Part shown: piece after piece, positions 52,250-60,902 of the stretch | Position numbering within the stretch: the stretch's first letter is position 1 | Layout of the letters: each line of letters starts with the position of its first letter | Source of the DNA: Holophagaceae bacterium | GTDB taxonomy: Bacteria > Acidobacteriota > Holophagae > Holophagales > Holophagaceae | Direction of reading: 5' to 3' | NCBI GenBank assembly: GCA_016722505.1 | Contig: JADKJH010000006.1 | Coordinates: forward strand, 1 to 64,000 | DNA: 64,000 bases | The notes under the pieces: generated by a model | Told to the model about the DNA's origin: nothing | The model's database searches: none | The model's input: only the letters and a program-made list of their open reading frames with translations | Program-made: the position numbers and the translations under genes

Positions 52250-53404
52250 ATGGTTTCCTACATCATCGAGCTGACCTATAACCTTTCCCTGCTGGTGGCG
52301 CTGAGCGTCATTTCGGGTTTCATCAGGCAACGCCGCGGGCACAAGGCCTTGGACGCGATCCTTCAAGGGCTGCTTTTCGGTGGTGCTGCAGTGATCGGAA
52401 TGATGCGGCCTGTGATTTTGGGGCCGGGGCTCATCTTTGATGGCCGTTCCGTGATGATCAGCCTCTGCGGATTGTTCTTCGGCCCGGCAGCCGTGGCTGT
52501 TGCTGGGGGGATGGCGCTGCTGTACAGAATCATCCTTGGGGGCCAGGGCGCCACCATGGGGGTGCTTGTCATCGTTTCGTCGGCATTAGTAGGTCTGTTG
52601 TTTCACCGTAGGTGGGTCCGCACTGGGACTGATTTGTCCATGCCTCGGCTGTTGAGCCTCGGATTGCTGGTCCATGTGGTCATGGTCCTGCTGATGTTCA
52701 CGCTGCCTGGGAGTGCAAGCATTGAAACCATCAAACGTCTTGGCCTGCCGATATTGCTGGCCTACCCATTGGCCACCCTCCTTATCGGTAAGGTGCTTTC
52801 CGGCCAGGAAGCTGAACTCCGCGCCACCGAGGCCATGCGTGAGAGCGAGGAACGGCTGAGGCTGATCATGGCTTCAAGCAGCTATGCGATCTACGGCATT
52901 GATACTGGTGACCAATGCACCTTCGCCAACGAATCCTGCCTCAAAATGCTCGGCTACAGCCATGTCGGAGAACTGCTGGGCCGCAACATCCACGACCTGA
53001 TCCACTTTCAGACCCTGGATAAACTCCCCATTCCGAATGAAGAATGCCAAATCTATCGTGCGTTCCAGAAAGGACAGAGTTTGACAGTTGTCGATGAGTA
53101 TTTTTGGCGGAAGGATGGCAGTGGGATTCCAGTGGAATATTCAACGTCTCCGATCCGCAAGGATGGCCAGATCGTGGGCGCAGTAGTTATTTGGTCCGAC
53201 ATCACCGTGCGCAAGCAGGCGGAACAGGAACTGCAAAAGCAGACGGAGGGATTACGGGCCAGCAATAGCCGGCTGTCTGCCTTCAACCGGGTGGCTGTGG
53301 ACCGCGAGCTGCGCATGATCGAAATGAAACGCGAAGTGGATGAACTCTGCGTGAAAATCGGGGAGCCTCCGCGCTACCGGCATCCAGAAGATGAGATGCC
53401 CTGA
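52250..53404 (+). CDS. LytS-type 5TM / PAS membrane protein without an output domain
   Basis: The first ~185 residues form a 5TM-5TMR LytS-like sensor (MISLCGLFFGPAAVAVAGGM, ILAYPLATLLIGKVLSGQEA). A PAS domain follows (LRLIMASSSYAIYGIDTGDQ, WRKDGSGIPVEYSTSPIRKD, IVIWSD...), then a coiled coil ending RYRHPEDEMP. No kinase, GGDEF or EAL domain is present before the stop, 54 bp upstream of cbiM. It may signal to a partner protein or be a shortened histidine kinase. Confidence 0.8.
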   Translation: MVSYIIELTYNLSLLVALSVISGFIRQRRGHKALDAILQGLLFGGAAVIGMMRPVILGPGLIFDGRSVMISLCGLFFGPAAVAVAGGMALLYRIILGGQGATMGVLVIVSSALVGLLFHRRWVRTGTDLSMPRLLSLGLLVHVVMVLLMFTLPGSASIETIKRLGLPILLAYPLATLLIGKVLSGQEAELRATEAMRESEERLRLIMASSSYAIYGIDTGDQCTFANESCLKMLGYSHVGELLGRNIHDLIHFQTLDKLPIPNEECQIYRAFQKGQSLTVVDEYFWRKDGSGIPVEYSTSPIRKDGQIVGAVVIWSDITVRKQAEQELQKQTEGLRASNSRLSAFNRVAVDRELRMIEMKREVDELCVKIGEPPRYRHPEDEMP

Positions 53405-53458
53405 AGCTCTGAAAATCGTGTCTCACCTTCGCCCAACCAGTGCCCGTACACTGATGCC

Positions 53459-54463
53459 ATGCATATGGCAGATGCGTTGGTTTCCGCGGCGGTGGGAGGG
53501 GGGTTCTGGGCCCTCTCGGCCGGATCATTGGCCGGTTGTTCCCGCCACTTGAGACACGGAACAAATGATGTCCAGGTACCGCTGATGGGTGTGCTGGGCG
53601 CTTTTGTCTTCGCCGCCCAGATGGTGAATTTCGCCATTCCAGGCACCGGGTCGAGCGGCCACCTGGGTGGAGGCCTGTTGCTGGCGGTGCTTCTCGGACC
53701 ACAGGCTGCGGTGTTGGTGATGGGCTCGGTGCTATTGATGCAGGCGCTGTTCTTTGCGGATGGCGGCCTGTTGGCCTTTGGTTGCAATCTTTTCAATTTG
53801 GGAATCCTTCCGGCTTTTGTCGCGTACCCGCTGGTGTACCGTCCGCTGGCGCGGCGGGGCTGGTTGGGCATCGCGGCAGTGCTGGGATCCTTGGCCGCCT
53901 TGGAGCTGGGCGCACTCGGGGTCGTGCTTGAGACCACGCTCTCGAGGCTGGCGGGCCTGCCCTTCAAGCCATTTCTGCTCTCCATGCTTGCGATCCATCT
54001 GCCCATCGGATTGGTGGAAGGCGTCGTGACGGTGGCGCTGCTGCGTTTCGTAGGGAAAGCCCGACCGGCGTTATTAATAGCGCGGGCGGAAGAACCAGGC
54101 CGGGGCTTGCTTGCGATGTTCCTGGGACTTGCCTTGGTGGCGGGAGGAGCGCTTTCCTGGACTGCCTCGGATCGCCCGGATGGGCTGGATTGGTCCATGG
54201 CGCGAACATCCAAGTCAGCGGAGCCTGCCCTTCCTGCGGCGGGTATCCGGCGGTTTTTCAACCACCTGCAGCAACGCACGGCAGTTTTACCTGAGTACGC
54301 ATTTCCTGAAGCCGGAAAAGGGACTTATAAGAAATTTGGAACCTCGCTTTCAGGTGTGCTGGGTGGAGTCCTGACGCTTGGCTTGATCACCAGCGCAGGC
54401 TGGCTGGTGGTGCGGCGGCGGAAGCACGGTCTGCCTACCAAGGCCACCAAGGCCAGGGGCTGA
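53459..54463 (+). CDS. cbiM: Nickel/cobalt ECF transporter, CbiM-CbiN fusion
   Basis: This is the substrate-specific membrane component for nickel or cobalt. It starts with MHMADAL, where Met1-His2 is the N-terminal metal ligand, so the start matters. Six helices include GVLGAFVFAAQMVNFAIPGT and GSVLLMQALFFADGGLLAFG. The C-terminal part carries the PDGLDWS motif of the CbiN/NikN domain. The hypE gene next door favours nickel for a hydrogenase, but cobalt cannot be excluded. Confidence 0.9.
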   Translation: MHMADALVSAAVGGGFWALSAGSLAGCSRHLRHGTNDVQVPLMGVLGAFVFAAQMVNFAIPGTGSSGHLGGGLLLAVLLGPQAAVLVMGSVLLMQALFFADGGLLAFGCNLFNLGILPAFVAYPLVYRPLARRGWLGIAAVLGSLAALELGALGVVLETTLSRLAGLPFKPFLLSMLAIHLPIGLVEGVVTVALLRFVGKARPALLIARAEEPGRGLLAMFLGLALVAGGALSWTASDRPDGLDWSMARTSKSAEPALPAAGIRRFFNHLQQRTAVLPEYAFPEAGKGTYKKFGTSLSGVLGGVLTLGLITSAGWLVVRRRKHGLPTKATKARG

Positions 54464-54467
54464 AGCG

Positions 54468-55278
54468 GTGGCCTCCCTGGCGGCGTCCCTGTTGGATCTC
54501 CGTGAGATGGATCGCATCTCGCGTCAGAAGACTGCCCTCCACCGCCTGGATCCCCGGGCCAAAGTGATCGTTACAGCCTGCTTCTTGGTGATACTCGGAT
54601 CCTTCAACCGTCTTGAGGTTTCGAGCCTGCTGCCTTTGGCGGTATTTCCCGTCGCACTGGCGGCCTTTGGGGATGTTCCTTTCAAGGTTTTTCTTCGAAA
54701 AGTGCTGCTCGGTCTGCCCTTCATCCTGCTATTAGGGGCCTTTCTACCGGTGCTGGATCCGGTGCCAGTGATGCGCGTCGCCACGGTGGAAATAAGCGGG
54801 GGCTGGCTTGCATTCGGTTCCCTGGCCGTGCGTGGCGCTTTGGCCGTGGCCACCGCTGTGGCCCTGGTCGCTGTGACGGGATTCGGCGATGCATGCGCGG
54901 CGCTGGACCAGTTGGGGGTTCCCCGCATCTTCGTGCAGCAACTGCTGTTTCTATACCGGTATCTTTTCGTTGTAGGCGAAGAGACCCAACACAGCCTTCT
55001 TGCCAGGGAATTGCGGTCCCACGGGCGGTCCATGGCCTGGAGGGAATACCCATCCTTTACGGGCAATCTGTTGTTGCGGAGCTGGGAGCGGGCTGAACGT
55101 ATCCACGCGGCCCTGCTGGCAAGGGGGCTTTCGCGGCACACTGCCCACAAGAGCCTGTGCGGCATTTGGCCCATCGGCTTGGGCCTTTGTTTTAGGATGG
55201 TCGTGCTTCTTCCTTAGCTGCAGGTTGTTTCCGGTTCCCCGGCTGTTGGGCGCCCTTATTTCAGGGGGTTCGCATTGA
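54468..55278 (+). CDS. cbiQ: ECF transporter membrane component (T), frameshifted
   Basis: CbiQ couples the ATPase to the metal-binding subunit. It shows RLDPRAKVIVTACFLVILGS, five helices, and the coupling motif SWERAERIHAALLARG. At about 55123 the frame changes in a GGGGG run; the other frame continues FRGTLPTRACAAFGPSAWAF to a stop at 55276-55278. It starts 4 bp after cbiM and overlaps cbiO. Confidence 0.88.
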
Positions 55279-55988
55279 GCCATCACTTGGTTGAAGCCCG
55301 GGAATTGAGCCACGCCTACCCGGATGGAACCGCTTCCCTGAGCGGCATCACCTTCACCATCCGCCATGGCGAATCCGTCGCCATCGTGGGGGCCAATGGC
55401 GCGGGAAAATCCACGCTGTTGCAGCACTTGAACGGCACTCTAAGGGCCACGAGCGGCGAGGTCCGGGTCGGGGAATTACCTTTGAACACCGAAACGCTTC
55501 TCGAGGTGCGCCGCGCAGTAGGCATGGTTTTCCAGGATCCCGATGACCAGCTGTTCATGCCGACTGTTTTGGAAGATGTCGCCTTCGGGCCGCGGAACCT
55601 GGGGCTCTCGCCGCAGGAGTCCGAATCGCGGGCACTCGAAGCCCTGCGGCGGGTGGGCGCTGAGCACCTGGCCGCCAAGGCGCCCTACCACCTGTCCATG
55701 GGGGAGAAGCGCCGGTGCGCCGTGGCGGCGGTGCTCTCCATGGGCCCCGACATCCTCGTGCTGGACGAGCCCAGCACGGGGCTGGATCCTCGGGGAAGGC
55801 GGCTCCTCATCGGCCTGCTTGGGGAATTCACCCACACCAAGCTCATCGCCACCCATGACCTGGATCTGGTGCGGCAGCTCTGCACGAGGACACTGGTGCT
55901 TCAGGACGGCAGGCTGAGGGCAGATGGCCCGACGCACGAGATATTCGCGGATCACGAATTGATGGAGGACTGTGGTTTGGAGGGGTGA
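55275..55988 (+). CDS. cbiO: ECF transporter ATPase
   Basis: Walker A GANGAGKSTLLQHLNG, Q-loop FQDPDDQLFMPTVLEDVAFG, signature LSMGEKRRCAVAAVL and Walker B ILVLDEPSTGLDP are all intact. It begins at a TTG (55275) inside the cbiQ stop, so translation is coupled. It powers metal uptake by CbiMQ. Confidence 0.92.
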   Translation: MSHHLVEARELSHAYPDGTASLSGITFTIRHGESVAIVGANGAGKSTLLQHLNGTLRATSGEVRVGELPLNTETLLEVRRAVGMVFQDPDDQLFMPTVLEDVAFGPRNLGLSPQESESRALEALRRVGAEHLAAKAPYHLSMGEKRRCAVAAVLSMGPDILVLDEPSTGLDPRGRRLLIGLLGEFTHTKLIATHDLDLVRQLCTRTLVLQDGRLRADGPTHEIFADHELMEDCGLEG

Positions 55989-56004
55989 TTCGCCCGATGC
56001 CCAA

Positions 56005-57054
56005 TCAGCAGATCCTGGGAAGCTGCTCGCCAGAGAGCAAGTCCAGCAATCTCTGGGTGCCCATGCGCGTGCGTAGCATCACGGCGCCAGCGGGGCCCTC
56101 CTTTACCTGCCCAATGATGGCTGCGCCGCGGCCCTCGGGCAGGGTGCGCAATAAAGCCAGCGCCTGTTCCGCTTGTCCAACGGGCACAAAGGCCACCATG
56201 CGGCCTTCGCAGGCCACGTAGTACGGATCCAACCCCAGAATCTCGCAAGCGGCGGCTACGCCTTCATCCACGGGGATGTCGCGCTCCACGGCCTCGATGG
56301 CGACCTTGGCATCGGTGGCAATCTCGTTGAGCACCGAAGCCAGCCCGCCACGGGTGGGATCCCGCAGGCAATGGACATCAATCCCGCCATGGATGAGGGC
56401 GGCGGCGAGGTGGTGGACAGGACCGCAATCGCTTTGCACGGGCACTTCGAAGGCCAGGCCCTCGCGCACGGACATCACGGCCACGCCGTGCCGGCCCAGG
56501 TCGCCGGACACGAGCACCGCGTCGCCCGGCATCACCCGCCGAGGCGCCACATCCACGCCTTCGGGAACCAGGCCGATGCCCGCCGTGTTGATGAAAAGGC
56601 CGTCGCCGTGGCCCTTGTCCACCACCTTGGTGTCGCCGGTGACGATGGCCACACCGCAGCGGTCTGCGGCTGCGCGCATGGATGCGAGGACCCGGCGCAG
56701 TTCTTCGATGGGGAAGCTTTCTTCAAGAATGAGGGCGCAGCTCAGGAACTGCGGCGTCGCGCCGCCCATGGCGAGATCGTTCACGGTGCCGTAGATGGCC
56801 AGTTCGCCGATGTCGCCGCCAGGGAAGAAGCGCGGCTGCACCACAAAAGTATCCGTCGTGAAAGCCACCCGCGCGCCCCCCAGGGTGAGCACTGCGGCAT
56901 CGTGGCGGGCGTCCAGGACCGCGTTTCCAAAGGCTGGCAGCATTAACTGCTCCAGCAGCTCGCGCATGATGCGCCCCCCGCCGCCGTGGGCCATCTGGAT
57001 GGTGTCGTGGCGAAGGGGCAGGGGACAGCTCAGATCAAAGGCAGAATCGGACAT
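56005..57054 (-). CDS. hypE: Hydrogenase maturation protein HypE
   Basis: HypE makes the thiocyanate on its C-terminal Cys that becomes the CN ligand of [NiFe] hydrogenase. The ATP-binding AHGGGGRIMRELLEQLMLPA, YGTVNDLAMGGATPQFLS and the terminal PRIC are all present. It is convergent with cbiO. hypD, normally adjacent, lies 6.5 kb away at the right edge; no hydrogenase structural genes are in view. Confidence 0.95.
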   Translation of the reverse strand: MSDSAFDLSCPLPLRHDTIQMAHGGGGRIMRELLEQLMLPAFGNAVLDARHDAAVLTLGGARVAFTTDTFVVQPRFFPGGDIGELAIYGTVNDLAMGGATPQFLSCALILEESFPIEELRRVLASMRAAADRCGVAIVTGDTKVVDKGHGDGLFINTAGIGLVPEGVDVAPRRVMPGDAVLVSGDLGRHGVAVMSVREGLAFEVPVQSDCGPVHHLAAALIHGGIDVHCLRDPTRGGLASVLNEIATDAKVAIEAVERDIPVDEGVAAACEILGLDPYYVACEGRMVAFVPVGQAEQALALLRTLPEGRGAAIIGQVKEGPAGAVMLRTRMGTQRLLDLLSGEQLPRIC

Positions 57055-57135
57055 GTTGGGGCCACCAGGGAATCACATGGATTGTGTCTGGCACCAGAGT
57101 AGCAAGGGTGATCCGTATTCCTCGTGTCGCCCCTA

Positions 57136-60123
57136 TTAATACAGCTCAGCGCTGGCGAGGTCGACGCTGGCGTTAACTCCACCTGCGATGAGCACCTTCC
57201 CATTGTGCAGGAGCGTGGCCGTGTGGGAACTCCGTGCCGTGATCAGGCTGCCTGTGGCGGTGAAGAGACCCGTAGCTGGGTCATACAGCTCGGCGCTGGC
57301 GAGATTGCTGCTGTCAATCACTCCACTCGCGATGAGCACCTTCCCATTGGGCAGGAGCGTAGCCGTATGAAATTGACGCATAGTGATCAGGCTACCTGTG
57401 GCGGTAAAGGTCCCCGTGGCCGGATCGTACAGCTCGACGCTGGCGAGGTTGCCGCTGGGGATGACTCCACCTGTGATGAGCACCTTCCCATTGGCCAGGA
57501 GCGTGGTTTTGTGGGAACTCCGTGCCGTAATCAGGCTGCCTGTGGTGGTGAAGACACCAGTAGCTGGGTCATACAGCTCGGCACTGACAAGGTAGCCGCT
57601 GGCGCCGATCCCACCCGCGATGAGTACCTTCCCATTGGGCAGGAGCGTAGCTGTATGTAACTGCCGCGCCGTGATCAGGTTGCCGGTGGCGGTGGAGATT
57701 CCAGTAGCCGGGTCGTACAGCTCTCCGCTGGCGAGGGGGCCGCTACCGATAGCTCCACCTGCGATGAGCACCTTCCCGGTGGGCAGGAGCGTAGCCGTGT
57801 GGGAAGTCCGCGCTGCGATCAGGCTGCCAGTGGCGGTAAAGGTTCCCGTGGCCGGGTCGTACAGCTCGGTGCTGGCAAGGAAGCCGAGGCGATACCCAGC
57901 TGCCACGAGCACCTTGCCATTGGGCAGGAGCGTGGACGTGTGGCCATAACGCGCCGTGATCAGGTTGCCGGTGGCGGTGAAGATTCCCGTAGCCGGATCG
58001 TACAGCTCGGCGTTGGCGATGCCAGTGCTGCCGATCAATCCACCTGTGATGAGCACCTTGCCATTGGTTAGAAGCGTGGATGTGTGGCTATGCCTCCCCG
58101 TGAGCAGGTTCCCTGTGGCGGTAAATAATCCAGGATCTCCGGGGGCCCCAGGTTTGCACTTGCCTGCGCTGCCGGCGTCGACAATAGACTGGATTTCCGT
58201 TTGCGAAAGCACGCGGGTGAAAACCTCCACCTCGTCTACGTCCCCATTGAATTGGGCCGCGGTTCCCGCCGTTGGAGCATCGGTGCCAATAGCAACAAAC
58301 TCGCTGTTGGTGTCGGCGAATGCGCCGACCATGAGATTGAGCGAAGCGGCGAGCTGGCCGTTGATGTAGATGCTGAGGCCTTGGGTCGAGCTCCAGGTTC
58401 CGGCGATGTGAGACCACTGGTTGAGGGGGACCACACCGGCGCTGGTCGCAACTCCGACAAAGCTGCCTGTCTCGCCATTGAATAGCGAGCGGCCGCCGAA
58501 CAAAACACTCCCATCATTGCGGACGAAGATGCCGAAGCGCGTGTAATCGCCACTGGGCGCCGACGTGCTTTCATTAAAGACTGCACCGCCAAAACCAAAG
58601 CCGTTGCTGTGCGGGCCCAGCGGGCGCACCCAAGCGTCCACGGTCGCCGCCGATTGTCCTTTCACGAAGCCGGTCGTGTCGATCGATACGTGATCGTTCA
58701 CACCGTCAAAGTGGAACGCCTGGCCGACCATCCCTGGTGTGAACGTCGCGCCGTTTTTCAATGTGCCATTGGTGCCGGTGCCGCCCAGAATATCATCGGC
58801 GTTGCCATCACCCGGATACCACGCAACCATGCCGGAAGGTGGGGGGACACAGCCTCCCTGCACCGTCAACGTGATGCCCGGTGAAGTCACCGCGCCCAGG
58901 CTGGCGAAAATGGTGGAGGTGCCCACGGTTATACCTGTCGCGATGCCCGTGGTGCTGCCGATGATGGCTACGGCGGTGTTGCTGGATGACCAGGTGGCGG
59001 AGTTCGTGACGTTTGCGGTGGTGCCGTCCGAGTAGGTGCCCGTTGCGGTCAAGGCCAGCGTTGCACCAGCTGTGACCGTGGGTGCGGATGGAGTGATGGC
59101 GATGGCCGTGACCACCGGTCCCACAACGGTCAGTGTCGCTTCATGGCTTGTATCCTGGCTGGCATAGGCATCAAAAACGAGGGCGCGGAAACGCGTGCCG
59201 CTGTCGCCCAGCGCCAGAATTGGCGTGGTGTAGCTGGAGGACGTGGCGTTTGGAATGTTGGCATCGTTCTTCTGCCACTGATACGTGAAGGGACCAGAGC
59301 CCGATACCGTCACGCTGAAGCTGGCGGTGCCTCCAACGAGGCTGGAGGCATCGGCGGGCTGGGAGGTGATGGACGGGCCGGGAGGCACCACCGTGAAGTC
59401 CAATCCCACCGAAGCGCTGCCGCCGCTGTTGGTGGCAGTGACTGTGTAGGTGGCCTGGGCGGTGATGGCCGTGGGTGTGCCGGTGATGACACCGGTGCCC
59501 GAATTCAGGAGCAGGCCTGCCGGCAGGGCCGGGGATACGGCGTATGAGACCACGGGGCCCCCGCCGCTGCTCGGACTATCACTGGGAATCGCGTTGCCCG
59601 TGGTGAATCTGGCGGGGGTATACGTGTAGGCCAGGCCGCTGGGCGCCGCATCGTTGACCGTGATGCTGACACTGGCGGTGGTGCTGCCGCCGCTGTTGGT
59701 AGCAGTGATGGTGTAGCTGGCCGCGGCCGTGATGGCTGTAGGAGTGCCGGAGATGACCCCCGTGCCCGTGCTCAGACCGAGACCCGCAGGCAGAGCCGGA
59801 GACACGGAATAGGAGACCACGGCGCCGCCGCCGCTGGAGGGCGTATTGGCTGCGATGGCAGTGCCCTTCGTGTAGACAGCGGCAGCGCTGCTATAGGTCA
59901 GCGTGGAGGGTGGCTGGATTTGAACTGGGTTGCCGCCACCGCCTCCCCCGCCACTGCATCCGGTCTGGAGGAACAGGGCGAAGCCCATGAGGATCGAAGC
60001 GCAAAAAAAGGAGAGGGAACGAATCAGGCTGTGTCCCCGGTGGTGGCAAAAGTCAGGCATCCCCGCATAGAGAGGTCGAATGTGGGGGCCGGGAACGACG
60101 GGAACCTTCGATGTCTGAAGCAA
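57136..60123 (-). CDS. Large Ig/LamG/seven-kelch surface lipoprotein
   Basis: A 995-residue exported protein. A signal peptide with lipobox (GFALFLQTGCSGGG) is followed by putative Ig domains (ASYTITATNSGGSTTASVSI), an Ig-like domain with the Big_2 pattern (TVTAGATLALTATGTYSDGT), a LamG/concanavalin-like domain (VAWYPGDGNADDILGGTGTN) and seven ~49-residue kelch repeats (FTATGSLITARSSHTATLLP, NGKVLIAGG, ELYDPATG), enough for a closed seven-bladed propeller. The repeats are similar at DNA level too. GGAGG precedes a TTG at 60123; an ATG at 60060 is the alternative start. Likely an adhesin or binding protein. Confidence 0.85.
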   Translation of the reverse strand: MLQTSKVPVVPGPHIRPLYAGMPDFCHHRGHSLIRSLSFFCASILMGFALFLQTGCSGGGGGGGNPVQIQPPSTLTYSSAAAVYTKGTAIAANTPSSGGGAVVSYSVSPALPAGLGLSTGTGVISGTPTAITAAASYTITATNSGGSTTASVSITVNDAAPSGLAYTYTPARFTTGNAIPSDSPSSGGGPVVSYAVSPALPAGLLLNSGTGVITGTPTAITAQATYTVTATNSGGSASVGLDFTVVPPGPSITSQPADASSLVGGTASFSVTVSGSGPFTYQWQKNDANIPNATSSSYTTPILALGDSGTRFRALVFDAYASQDTSHEATLTVVGPVVTAIAITPSAPTVTAGATLALTATGTYSDGTTANVTNSATWSSSNTAVAIIGSTTGIATGITVGTSTIFASLGAVTSPGITLTVQGGCVPPPSGMVAWYPGDGNADDILGGTGTNGTLKNGATFTPGMVGQAFHFDGVNDHVSIDTTGFVKGQSAATVDAWVRPLGPHSNGFGFGGAVFNESTSAPSGDYTRFGIFVRNDGSVLFGGRSLFNGETGSFVGVATSAGVVPLNQWSHIAGTWSSTQGLSIYINGQLAASLNLMVGAFADTNSEFVAIGTDAPTAGTAAQFNGDVDEVEVFTRVLSQTEIQSIVDAGSAGKCKPGAPGDPGLFTATGNLLTGRHSHTSTLLTNGKVLITGGLIGSTGIANAELYDPATGIFTATGNLITARYGHTSTLLPNGKVLVAAGYRLGFLASTELYDPATGTFTATGSLIAARTSHTATLLPTGKVLIAGGAIGSGPLASGELYDPATGISTATGNLITARQLHTATLLPNGKVLIAGGIGASGYLVSAELYDPATGVFTTTGSLITARSSHKTTLLANGKVLITGGVIPSGNLASVELYDPATGTFTATGSLITMRQFHTATLLPNGKVLIASGVIDSSNLASAELYDPATGLFTATGSLITARSSHTATLLHNGKVLIAGGVNASVDLASAELY

Positions 60124-60311
60124 GGCAAATCCTCCGTGGATATAGGGCTACCGCCCTTTGGAACTGAGGCGGGGAGTTCTAGTGGCGTAATTGTTCTGTT
60201 ACCGAAAACTTTCCTTCAGCCAATAGGGCGTAAAGCAGCGACGAAACAGCCCATGGAAAGTTTTAATGGGCCAAAAGTTTGGTATGCTTGCGCTTTCCCA
60301 GGAAATTTGAG

Positions 60312-60890
60312 ATGAAAGAACGCCCCGCGCATGACGTGACGGTCCTTCTTAATCGCGTGGGCGAGGGGGACAATAGCGCGCCGGATAAGCTGCTCGAACT
60401 TGTCTATGAGGACTTGCGCCATCTCGCTGCGGTGTACATGCGGGATGAACGCGCCGATCACACCTTGCAGGCCACCGCGCTGGTGCATGAGGCATACCTG
60501 CGGATGGTGGATTGGAAAAATGTCACCTGGGAGAATCGCGCGCAGTTTTTTGCAGTGGCCGCTCAGGTCATGCGTCGTGTCCTGGTGGATCACGCCCGCG
60601 GCAGGAATGCGGCCAAGCGCGAAGGCTCGCAGCAAAAGCTGGCGCTCGATGAGGCGGTGGGCTTCGCCGATAAAAATGAGTTTGATGTGCTGACCTTGGA
60701 AGAAGCGTTATTGAGTTTGGAATCCCTGGACCCGCGCCAGGCAAAGATTGTCGAGCTCCGCTTTTTTGGTGGCTTGTCCATCGAAGAATCCGCGCATGTG
60801 TTGAAGGTATCGGCCACGACGGTCAAACGTGAATGGACGGTGGCGAAGGCATGGTTCCATCGCGAGCTGAGTCGAAAAGGCGTGGCTTAG
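60312..60890 (+). CDS. ECF-type RNA polymerase sigma factor (SigX6 group)
   Basis: A sigma-70 family factor. HTLQATALVHEAYLRMVDWK, FFAVAAQVMRRVLVDHARGR and the region 4 VELRFFGGLSIEESAHVLKV with TVKREWTVAKAWF match the group common in Acidobacteria and Planctomycetes and typically paired with a Ser/Thr kinase. I use the ATG at 60312 (MKERPAHDV). It is followed 12 bp later by the kinase. Confidence 0.9.
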   Translation: MKERPAHDVTVLLNRVGEGDNSAPDKLLELVYEDLRHLAAVYMRDERADHTLQATALVHEAYLRMVDWKNVTWENRAQFFAVAAQVMRRVLVDHARGRNAAKREGSQQKLALDEAVGFADKNEFDVLTLEEALLSLESLDPRQAKIVELRFFGGLSIEESAHVLKVSATTVKREWTVAKAWFHRELSRKGVA

Positions 60891-60902
60891 CGCGGCCGGA
60901 GA

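Noticed and set aside
53405..53458. Cobalamin or nickel riboswitch before cbiM
   Set aside because: The gap is only 54 bp and shows no conserved riboswitch core.
57140..58140. Tandem DNA repeat of ~147 bp as a mobile array
   Set aside because: It encodes the seven kelch repeats in frame.
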